DNA of 6,702 bases from CAYRGQ01 sp964444885 (lineage in GTDB: Bacteria; Bacteroidota; Bacteroidia; Sphingobacteriales; Sphingobacteriaceae), in assembly GCA_964444885.1 (NCBI GenBank), contig CAYUIZ010000142.1, positions 1 through 6,702 of the forward strand, given 5' to 3'. The notes under the pieces are model-generated. The model did no database searches and was not told the origin of the DNA. It worked only from the letters and a program-made list of their open reading frames with translations. Positions 1-5,682 of the stretch are shown here, piece after piece. The stretch's first letter is position 1. Every line of letters begins with the position of its first letter. The position numbers and the translations under genes were made by a program.

Positions 1-211
1 CGTAGTATCCGTATTTCCAGAGTATCCCGATGCCGATCAGGTTTTGCTTGAGTTCATAAGCGCTGCGCATGTGCGAGCCAGCCAAAAAACCCAGCCCGCC
101 GCTGTAGATCTTCAGGGGTTGCTCGATTGCAAACTCCATGCTGAAGTATGCAACTGATTTGCGGTAGGATGCTGCCGGCTTGTAGGGGATGCTGAAATTT
201 GAAAAGTCCAT
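1..211 (-). CDS. glgP: Alpha-glucan (glycogen/starch) phosphorylase, N-terminal part, cut by window edge
   Basis: Reading the minus strand from an ATG at 211-209 gives 70 uninterrupted codons up to the window edge. The product starts MDFSNFSIPYKP and contains VAYFSMEFAI (about residues 20-29), IYSGGLGFLAGSH (about 35-47) and IGIGILWKYGYY at the end. The YFSMEF and YSGGLG-LAG blocks are the N-terminal signature of GT35 alpha-glucan phosphorylases, which release glucose-1-phosphate from glycogen or maltodextrin in the cytoplasm using pyridoxal phosphate. The catalytic and PLP-lysine regions lie outside the window, so activity cannot be judged. There is no signal peptide, as expected for a cytoplasmic enzyme. 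The ATG is preceded by an A-rich stretch without a Shine-Dalgarno sequence, as is common in Bacteroidota. The gene is divergent from the 547-1227 gene and is probably a separate unit of storage-polysaccharide metabolism. Family assignment is firm; the symbol is by homology only. Confidence 0.9.
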   Translation of the reverse strand, partial: MDFSNFSIPYKPAASYRKSVAYFSMEFAIEQPLKIYSGGLGFLAGSHMRSAYELKQNLIGIGILWKYGYY

Positions 212-232
212 TCGATTTCGTTTTTATTTTCT

Positions 233-256
233 CGCCCTACCGTATCCGGTAAGGCG
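233..256 (-). promoter_or_regulatory. Inverted repeat in the leader of the glucan phosphorylase gene
   Basis: Two 10-base arms (233-242 and 247-256) are complementary at 9 of 10 positions around a 4-base spacer; the core is TACCG-TATC-CGGTA. The repeat lies between the putative -7 element (260-267) and the start codon at 211, so it would sit at or very near the 5' end of the transcript. It could be an operator for a dimeric repressor or a 5' mRNA stem that affects stability or translation. No T-tract follows it, which argues against a terminator. The repeat is seen directly; its role is inferred. Confidence 0.45.
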
Positions 257-259
257 CGG

Positions 260-267
260 CAAATATA
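260..267 (-). promoter_or_regulatory. glgP: Putative Bacteroidota -7 promoter element for the glucan phosphorylase gene
   Basis: The minus strand reads TATATTTG, a full match to the Bacteroidota sigma-ABfr -7 consensus TAnnTTTG. A start point near 253 would leave a leader of about 40 nt before the ATG at 211. The -33 region is weak: TTAG lies about 20 bases upstream (289-292) where TTTG or TTG would be expected. Confidence 0.5.
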
Positions 268-408
268 AGGATGGTTTGCGTAAGTTACCTAATATTTAGC
301 CTGACAGCGTTTGCCGGGCAGCTGGAGAAGAACCGCGCAAGGGATGCAATTTGATGTCAAGTTCCTCCCGGCGGTCGCACAACGTTGGCTGATCCCGGGT
401 GCGAATGG

Positions 409-422
409 TAATATACAGTCAG
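409..422 (+). repeat. 14-base shared upstream sequence, copy 1
   Basis: TAATATACAGTCAG here and TAAAATACAGTCAG at 1267-1280 match at 13 of 14 positions, including ten identical bases ATACAGTCAG. This copy lies about 125 bases before the DUF1080 start codon; the other lies about 155 bases before the lipoprotein start. A shorter ATACAGT occurs at 1393-1399. It may be a binding site shared by two genes of one regulon, or chance. Confidence 0.3.
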
Positions 423-463
423 AAATTGCGCGTAAATGAATGGTTCTGCCGTACGGGCTTCCT

Positions 464-471
464 TAGCTTTG
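464..471 (+). promoter_or_regulatory. Putative -7 promoter element for the DUF1080 gene
   Basis: TAGCTTTG matches TAnnTTTG fully and would start transcription near 478, about 70 nt before the ATG at 547. No convincing TTTG or TTG lies at the proper distance upstream. A second candidate, TATCTTTA at 515-522, matches seven of eight positions and would give a very short leader. Which of the two is used cannot be decided from sequence. Confidence 0.35.
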
Positions 472-546
472 TCAGTATTGAATAGCAAATCATGGATTAT
501 TGGCGAATAGCCAGTATCTTTAAACCAATAATGTAAAACCTCCACA

Positions 547-1227
547 ATGAATATACCTGCATACCTCCGTCCTTTGTTCATGGCTTTGTTGCTGTTCGCA
601 ACATCGGTTTTCTGCGTGCCCGGCGTACAGGCGCAACAACTGGCCGCGATTCCGCAACCTATTGTCCTGTTTGATGGAAAGACACTCAAGGGATGGACCA
701 CCGTAGATCCGGACGACGGGCATTTTTGGCGCGTAGCGGATGGAAAGATTATCGGGGGCGACGGACAAAGCCTCGTGCCGAAGAATACGTACTTGCGTAC
801 CGTGGACGCCTACGAGAACTTCGAGTTCAGGTGCCTGTTTCGCCTGTCGGGCGATCACGCTACCGGTTTTATCAATAGTGGTATCCAATACCGGTCGTTT
901 GTGGAAAACCGCGATATGGTGGGATACCAAGCCGACATTGGCCGCGGGCATTGGGGCGATATTTACGACGAACACCGTCGGGGTCTTCTCGTGCAGGGCG
1001 ACCTGTCTACGCTGAGCCACATCCTGCAGGAAGACGGCTGGAACAGCTATATCATTCGGGTGAGTGGCGACCGGCACGAACTGTACATTAACGGCGTGAA
1101 GACCGCGGATTACCTCGAAACGGATCCGGATGTTCCGCGCCAGGGCGTAATCGCCCTGCAGTTGCATAGTGGCGGCGGAGCCTTGCTTGAGTTTAAGGAA
1201 ATTACGCTAACGCCCTTGCCTGAGTAG
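547..1227 (+). CDS. Secreted 3-keto-disaccharide hydrolase family (DUF1080) protein
   Basis: The 226-residue product begins with a signal peptide: a hydrophobic core at residues 9-24, then PGVQA|QQ with a likely signal peptidase I cut after A29. The mature part is one DUF1080 / 3-keto-disaccharide hydrolase domain (PF06439, concanavalin-like beta-sandwich). Visible family motifs are LFDGKTLKGW (41-50), NSGIQYRS (110-117), GYQADIG (126-132), IYDEHRRG (139-146), and IALQLHSGG (202-210) near the end. Characterised family members hydrolyse 3-keto-glycosides such as 3-keto-trehalose; others are uncharacterised, so the substrate here is unknown. Length fits a single-domain member. The ATG is preceded by an A-rich leader without a Shine-Dalgarno sequence, and the signal peptide follows it directly, supporting this start. 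The protein is probably periplasmic. The next plus-strand gene encodes a putative dehydrogenase lipoprotein, which could supply oxidised substrate, but a gap of about 200 bp suggests partly independent transcription. Confidence 0.9.
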   Translation: MNIPAYLRPLFMALLLFATSVFCVPGVQAQQLAAIPQPIVLFDGKTLKGWTTVDPDDGHFWRVADGKIIGGDGQSLVPKNTYLRTVDAYENFEFRCLFRLSGDHATGFINSGIQYRSFVENRDMVGYQADIGRGHWGDIYDEHRRGLLVQGDLSTLSHILQEDGWNSYIIRVSGDRHELYINGVKTADYLETDPDVPRQGVIALQLHSGGGALLEFKEITLTPLPE

Positions 1228-1228
1228 C

Positions 1229-1258
1229 GAAAGACTGGATTCGCTGACTTTGTCTTTC
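1229..1258 (+). terminator. Weak hairpin after the DUF1080 gene
   Basis: GAAAGAC (1229-1235) and GTCTTTC (1252-1258) form a perfect 7-bp stem with a long 16-base loop, starting two bases after the stop codon and followed by TGTTTTGA. The stem is AT-rich and the T-tract short, so at most a leaky terminator or mRNA 3' end is expected. Confidence 0.25.
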
Positions 1259-1266
1259 TGTTTTGA

Positions 1267-1280
1267 TAAAATACAGTCAG
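1267..1280 (+). repeat. 14-base shared upstream sequence, copy 2
   Basis: TAAAATACAGTCAG matches the copy at 409-422 at 13 of 14 positions, in the same orientation and again upstream of a plus-strand gene. It lies 43 bases before the putative -7 element at 1323, a position where an activator could bind. Confidence 0.3.
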
Positions 1281-1322
1281 TTTTCGGCCTTTTAGCGCTG
1301 GAATGGTTGGGTGGGGACGCGC

Positions 1323-1330
1323 TACTTTTG
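1323..1330 (+). promoter_or_regulatory. Putative -7 promoter element for the lipoprotein / FG-GAP gene pair
   Basis: TACTTTTG is a full match to TAnnTTTG. A start point near 1336 would give a leader of roughly 100 nt. No good -33 element is seen at 17-21 bases; TTG at 1306-1308 is too close. The box supports a transcription start separate from that of the DUF1080 gene. Confidence 0.35.
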
Positions 1331-1433
1331 CATTCGACCAACTTCTATAAATCATTCCGCCATTCGTGATGTGACGAGCCTTTGATGAGAGAATACAGTG
1401 GTTTTGGGTTTTAATAATAAGCTTTTTAGTACA

Positions 1434-4367
1434 ATGCACATGAAATTTTTCAATGGTATGCTCGTACGGTCTTGCGTTTTGCTGGCCGTTGTCGTGGCAG
1501 CTGGGTGTGGATCTCCCGATCAGGAAGAGGACCCGAATAAGGTACATCGTGAATACGTGCTGGATTCCCGCATGATCGGTTACACGGGCGTAGGTGGTGA
1601 TATCGACGGGAAACACAACCCGACGCTGACGGCGATCAAGGGAGAGCGGGTAAAAGTGACGCTGGTCAATGGCGAGCTCATGGCCCACGATTTCGTGATA
1701 GACGGTCTGGGCGTACGCTCGGACCACGTGCTGGAAGAAGGGGATACCACAAGCGTGTATTTTATCGCTACGCAAAGTGACGAATACTACTGCAGTATCC
1801 CGGGGCACGAACAACAGATGAGGGGCCACTTTAAGGTCGTCGAAAGCATGGATCAGGGGCCGGCCTACGTGTATGACGTTGGTGTGTCGCCCCGCAAGAA
1901 TAACCGCCCGTTAAACTTCGGGTTCGAACGGGGGAATCTGCAGGACTGGAAGGCCACAGGCGCGGCCTTCGGGCCTAAGTCCGTGACCTTTGATGCGGCT
2001 CCGTGGTATCCAGCGGACGTCGAACTGGCGCAGGGGGGCGATTATTATGTGAGCAGTGGCGGCATTACCAACTACCAAGCTACGGGTACGCTCGTTTCCG
2101 AAACGTTTGAAATCACCCATCCGTGGGCATCATTCAAGGTGTCTGGCGGTGCGTTGGCCGATGTGCGGGTCGAGTTGGTGCTAGCCGAGAATGATGAAGT
2201 TTTCTTCAAGACATCAGGGCATATTACCGAGGGCAATTTTGAGGGCTCCGAGCAAGTGGCATTCCGGCCGGTAGTCGCCGACTTAGGGCCACACCAAGGC
2301 AAGGAAATGTATATCCGCATCATTGACGAGGAAACCGGCGTGGTCTCGGATATTGCCTATATCGGCGACAACATTTGGGCGCACATCGCCTTTGACGATT
2401 TCCGTTTCCATCGGGTTCGTCCGACATACCCGAACGAATTTAACCCGGACGACGTGGTAATTTTGCCCCCGCTAGATCCTGTCGAGAACTCCGGCCTGTC
2501 GGGCCCGGATGCGGTGAAAGCCATGATCGTTCCGGACGGATTCAAGGTGACGTTGGCGGCCGCTGAGCCCGACATTGTCCGCCCGATCGGTTTCGCCCAA
2601 GATGACCGCGGCAGGCTGTGGGTCGTCGAGGCGCATACCTACCCGATCCGTGCCGAAGAAGGACAGGGGCGCGACCGGATTCTGATTTTTGAAGATACGG
2701 ACGGCGATGGCGTATTGGATAGCCGCAAGGTGTTTATGGAGGGGCTTAACCTCGTGAGTGCCATTGAAGTTGGCTTTGGTGGTGTTTGGATTGGCGCCGC
2801 ACCCTATCTGATGTATATCCCCATCGATGAAACGGGCGACAAACCAGGTGGCGAGCCGCAGATCCTGCTCGACGGATGGGGCTATCAGGATACCCACGAA
2901 ATGCTTAACTCATTTCGGTGGGGACCCGACGGCTGGCTGTACGGCACGCATGGAATATTCACCCACTCGAACGTGGGTAAGCCCGGCGCCCCCGATTCGG
3001 AGCGCAAGGCCATCAACGCAGGCGTTTTCCGCTACCATCCGTTGCGGCATGAGTTTGAGGTATTCGCCCATGGTACGAGCAATCCGTGGGGCATTGATTT
3101 CAACGACTACGGGCATCCGTTTATCACCGTTTGCGTGATTCCGCACCTGTACCACGTGATTCCTGGCGGTCGCTACTTGCGGCAGGCGGGCGACCATTTC
3201 AATCCCTTCACGTACCAAGACATCCAGACCATTGCCGACCACGTGCATTGGCTGGGCGACCGGGGGCCGCATGCCGGCAACTTCCGCTCGGCGTCAGCCG
3301 GCGGTGGGCACGCCCACGCGGGTGCCGTGTTCTACTTGGGCAACAAGCACTGGGGAATGGATCGCGACGCCATCATGATGAACAACATTCATGGCTATCG
3401 GGTCAATATTGACCACATCAGCCGCTCGGGCTCGGGTTACACCGCCAGCCATGGTGAAGACTTTGTCAATGCCAATGACTTTTGGTCGCAGTGGCTCAAC
3501 TTCCGGGTGACGCCCAGCGGCTCCATGTACGTGATCGACTGGTACGACAAAAATCAGTGCCACAGTCCTAACCCGGATGTGCATGACAAGACGCTGGGCC
3601 GCATCTTCCGGATCAGCCACGAGAAAGACCAGTGGGTACAGGTAGATCTGGCGAAGAAATCCAGCCTTGAGCTGGTCGAGCTGCAGCTGCATGAAAACGA
3701 CTGGTACGTCAGCCACGGACGCCGTATTTTGCAGGAACGTGGTGCCGACAAGCAGGTGCACGACGCTTTGTGGGATATTTTCAACGACAATCCGGATATC
3801 ACGCGCAAGCTGCGCGCGCTGTGGGCACTGCACGTCACCGAAGGCCTGCCAGCAGATCGGCTGGTTGGTCTACTAGACCATTCCGAGGATTACATCCGTA
3901 CCTGGGCCGTACAGCTTCTGAGCGAACAAAAGAGCGTATCGGCAGATGTTTTGAGCAAGTGGGAGGCGATGGCGAAAAAAGAAGAGTCTGCCATGGTCCG
4001 GCTTTACTTGGCGAGCGCCGCTCAGCACATCGAGCCAGCGCAGCGCTGGGAGCTGCTGACCGCACTAGCCGGCCGCGCGGAGGATAAGGACGACGCCAAC
4101 CTGCCGTTGATGGTATGGTACGCATTTGAGCCCTTAGTGGCATCGGACGCGAAAAAAGCCATTGCGATAGCCAAGAATTCAGAATTTGCTAACTTGCTGG
4201 CGTTTACCGCGCGCCGAATCAGTGATCAGGAGAATAAAAGCACGGCGGTGAGCCAGTTAAACAGCATGAAAGAGGAGCTACTCAAAGAGCGTAACCATAC
4301 GCCCGCATGGCATGCGGCGTTAGAGACGATCGACCGCAGACTGGCGGAGCTCGCCTCCAGCGAGTAA
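1434..4367 (+). CDS. Multidomain lipoprotein: cupredoxin + beta-sandwich + PVC-type dehydrogenase propeller + helical repeats
   Basis: Residues are numbered from an upstream in-frame GTG at 1398 (989 aa). Starts at ATG 1434 or 1440 fit better: the latter gives MKFFNGMLVRS, a hydrophobic stretch and the lipobox AAGC with lipidated C37. The DQEED cluster after it resembles Bacteroidota surface-export signals. Residues about 50-149 are a cupredoxin with all type-1 copper ligands: H97 (MAHDF), C132, H137 and M141 in CSIPGHEQQM, the azurin Cys-x4-His-x3-Met spacing. Residues about 170-340 are a jelly-roll-like beta-sandwich (NFGFERGNLQDW to IAFDDFRF). Residues about 365-742 are a PQQ-dehydrogenase-like propeller of the 'putative membrane-bound dehydrogenase' type (TIGR02604-like): GRLWVVEAHTYP, EDTDGDGVLD, NSFRWGPDGWLYG, HAHAGAVFY, YVIDWYD. 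Residues about 755-985 are helical, HEAT-like. No CxxCH heme motif exists. The likely role is periplasmic or surface oxidation of a sugar or polyol with electrons passed to copper; substrate and cofactor are unknown. The FG-GAP gene follows after 37 bp. Confidence 0.88.
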   Translation: MHMKFFNGMLVRSCVLLAVVVAAGCGSPDQEEDPNKVHREYVLDSRMIGYTGVGGDIDGKHNPTLTAIKGERVKVTLVNGELMAHDFVIDGLGVRSDHVLEEGDTTSVYFIATQSDEYYCSIPGHEQQMRGHFKVVESMDQGPAYVYDVGVSPRKNNRPLNFGFERGNLQDWKATGAAFGPKSVTFDAAPWYPADVELAQGGDYYVSSGGITNYQATGTLVSETFEITHPWASFKVSGGALADVRVELVLAENDEVFFKTSGHITEGNFEGSEQVAFRPVVADLGPHQGKEMYIRIIDEETGVVSDIAYIGDNIWAHIAFDDFRFHRVRPTYPNEFNPDDVVILPPLDPVENSGLSGPDAVKAMIVPDGFKVTLAAAEPDIVRPIGFAQDDRGRLWVVEAHTYPIRAEEGQGRDRILIFEDTDGDGVLDSRKVFMEGLNLVSAIEVGFGGVWIGAAPYLMYIPIDETGDKPGGEPQILLDGWGYQDTHEMLNSFRWGPDGWLYGTHGIFTHSNVGKPGAPDSERKAINAGVFRYHPLRHEFEVFAHGTSNPWGIDFNDYGHPFITVCVIPHLYHVIPGGRYLRQAGDHFNPFTYQDIQTIADHVHWLGDRGPHAGNFRSASAGGGHAHAGAVFYLGNKHWGMDRDAIMMNNIHGYRVNIDHISRSGSGYTASHGEDFVNANDFWSQWLNFRVTPSGSMYVIDWYDKNQCHSPNPDVHDKTLGRIFRISHEKDQWVQVDLAKKSSLELVELQLHENDWYVSHGRRILQERGADKQVHDALWDIFNDNPDITRKLRALWALHVTEGLPADRLVGLLDHSEDYIRTWAVQLLSEQKSVSADVLSKWEAMAKKEESAMVRLYLASAAQHIEPAQRWELLTALAGRAEDKDDANLPLMVWYAFEPLVASDAKKAIAIAKNSEFANLLAFTARRISDQENKSTAVSQLNSMKEELLKERNHTPAWHAALETIDRRLAELASSE

Positions 4368-4404
4368 GCATCCATAAACGATGACCACAAAAGACAGATA
4401 AGCC

Positions 4405-5604
4405 ATGGAGATGATCAAAAGAGGTAAACCTTATGCCACGTTTCTCGTAGCGGGCTGCCTAGCCTGGGGAAGCTGCCTCGCGCAGCAGGGCGTGGACGGA
4501 CAGCGCATTGCTTTTGAGAAGACGGTCCTGACTACCGAATTCATTTCAGAGGGCGTAGCCGTAGGCGACGTGAATAACGACGGTGTCATGGACATCATTG
4601 CCGGCGCCAAATGGTTTGAGGGTCCGCACTGGACGCCCCACGACATCTACCCCGAGGACCAAGTTTTTGACGGCACGACAGGATACAGCAACTCCATGCT
4701 GAACTTCACGATCGATGTAGACCAGGACGGCTGGATCGACTACGTGCGGGTCGACTTCCCCGGTAAGGAAATCTGGTGGTACGAGAACCCACGCAACGAA
4801 GGGGGGTACTGGAAGGAACATGTTATTTGCTTGTATAACGGCAACGAGTCGCCGCTGTTTGTGGACGTGGATGGCGACGGCCGCTTAGATATCCTTTGCG
4901 CCGATTCCAGGTCGAAGGAGATGGTCTGGTACCGCGCCCCGTGGATCGAGGGCGACAAAGAATGGCGGCGCTACGTGATTGGCGGTGAGGGTTCGCCCGG
5001 CACCGATATTTTCTCCCATGGACTGGGCTTTGGCGACGTGAACGGAGACGGGCGCAATGACGTGATCATCACCAGCGGATGGTGGGAGGCGCCCGAGAGT
5101 CCGTACCAGTCGCACTGGGAGTTCCATGAGGCTGATCTGGGCGACGATGCTGCGCAGATGTACGCGCTTGACGTCAATGGCGATGGCCTTCCGGATGTGA
5201 TTAGCTCATCGGCACACCGTTTTGGGATCTGGTGGCACGAGCAAGGGCGCGACGCGGACGGCAATACCACCTGGACGACACATGATGTCGAGCCGGCGAC
5301 CGGATTTTCGCAAAACCACGCCCTGTCGTTGGTGGATATCAACGGCGACGGGAACCCGGACTTGGTGAGTGGCATGCGCTATTTTGCACACATGGGCAAC
5401 GATCCGGGCGAACAGAATGACCCCGTTGTGTTTTGGCTCGAGTTCGTGCCCGGCGACCAGCCGCAGTGGATACCGCATATCATCGACAACGATTCAGGTG
5501 CAGGCCTCAACAACGTGATCGAAGACATGAACGGCGACGGATTGCTGGACATCGTGACGGCAAACAAGAAAGGCGTGTTTTATTTCAGGCAATACCGCAA
5601 ATAG
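4405..5604 (+). CDS. Secreted FG-GAP/VCBS-repeat protein, seven-bladed beta-propeller
   Basis: The 399-residue product has a short basic N-terminus, a hydrophobic segment (about 10-26) and a likely signal peptidase I cut in SCLA|QQ after A26. A lipobox-like VAGC ends at C18, but only a short hydrophobic run precedes it, so lipidation is uncertain. The rest consists of seven calcium-loop repeats of the form DxNxDGxxD, starting at D55, D104, D154, D211, D256, D311 and D374. Typical forms are DVNGDGRND and DINGDGNPD. Each is followed by a hydrophobic strand and, in most blades, an aromatic W-W/Y-E-type turn (WWYENP, WWEAPE, WWHEQ). Spacing of 45-63 residues fits seven blades of an integrin-alpha-like propeller. 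Such proteins bind ligands or partners; no catalytic motif is visible. The start at 4405 has an alternative two codons later (4411). Only 37 bp separate it from the dehydrogenase lipoprotein gene, so co-transcription is very likely, and it may bind the same substrate or the lipoprotein itself. Confidence 0.88.
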   Translation: MEMIKRGKPYATFLVAGCLAWGSCLAQQGVDGQRIAFEKTVLTTEFISEGVAVGDVNNDGVMDIIAGAKWFEGPHWTPHDIYPEDQVFDGTTGYSNSMLNFTIDVDQDGWIDYVRVDFPGKEIWWYENPRNEGGYWKEHVICLYNGNESPLFVDVDGDGRLDILCADSRSKEMVWYRAPWIEGDKEWRRYVIGGEGSPGTDIFSHGLGFGDVNGDGRNDVIITSGWWEAPESPYQSHWEFHEADLGDDAAQMYALDVNGDGLPDVISSSAHRFGIWWHEQGRDADGNTTWTTHDVEPATGFSQNHALSLVDINGDGNPDLVSGMRYFAHMGNDPGEQNDPVVFWLEFVPGDQPQWIPHIIDNDSGAGLNNVIEDMNGDGLLDIVTANKKGVFYFRQYRK

Positions 5605-5629
5605 GGCGTAAGCACGAGCCGAATACGTT

Positions 5630-5656
5630 AAAACCCTGGGCATGTCCCGGGGTTTT
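5630..5656. terminator. Bidirectional rho-independent terminator between convergent genes
   Basis: Arms AAAACCCTGGG (5630-5640) and CCCGGGGTTTT (5646-5656) pair over 11 bp with one G-U wobble on the plus-strand transcript, around the 5-base loop CATGT. A T-rich run follows on the plus strand (TTTTCTGTTTG); on the minus strand the stem ends in TTTT followed by AACG. It lies 25 bases after the FG-GAP stop codon and 26 bases after the end of the convergent AraC gene, so it can serve both. Confidence 0.85.
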
Positions 5657-5682
5657 CTGTTTGTGCGCATGGGCTTGCTGGC

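Larger units (their letters stand above)
212..546. other. Divergent intergenic region between the phosphorylase and DUF1080 genes
   Basis: This stretch separates two divergently transcribed genes. It holds the minus-strand -7 element and hairpin near 233-267, a plus-strand -7 candidate at 464-471 and a weaker one at 515-522 (TATCTTTA), and one copy of a 14-base sequence that recurs at 1267-1280. An open frame runs through part of it on the minus strand (357-701), but it overlaps the start of the DUF1080 gene antisense and has no recognisable protein features, so I do not call it. I see no tRNA, known riboswitch or mobile element here. Confidence 0.6.

Noticed and set aside
520..1167. Long antisense open frame (215 codons) across the DUF1080 gene
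   Set aside because: It lies fully opposite a clearly recognised gene, has no domain motif or signal peptide, and its composition is what the reverse complement of a GC-rich gene gives.
1398..1433. GTG at 1398 as the true start of the lipoprotein
   Set aside because: It would put 14 extra residues, including an asparagine-rich stretch, before a compact lipoprotein signal peptide that begins well at 1434 or 1440. A GAGAG eight bases upstream keeps it possible.
1110..1829. Antisense open frame of 239 codons overlapping the DUF1080 end and the lipoprotein start
   Set aside because: It crosses an intergenic region and the coding start of the lipoprotein, including its copper-ligand region, and the translation shows no recognisable family.
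3294..3833. Antisense open frame of 179 codons inside the lipoprotein gene
   Set aside because: The plus-strand frame here encodes conserved propeller motifs (HAHAGAVFY, YVIDWYD); the antisense frame is a shadow.
1434..4367. C-terminal cytochrome c domain in the dehydrogenase lipoprotein
   Set aside because: I looked for CxxCH because relatives carry it. The only cysteines are C26, C37, C132, C579 and C721 (numbered from 1398), none in a heme motif.
4456..4458. Lipidation of the FG-GAP protein at C18 (VAGC)
   Set aside because: Only a short hydrophobic run precedes the cysteine, while a longer segment ending in SCLA|QQ fits signal peptidase I better. Not fully excluded.
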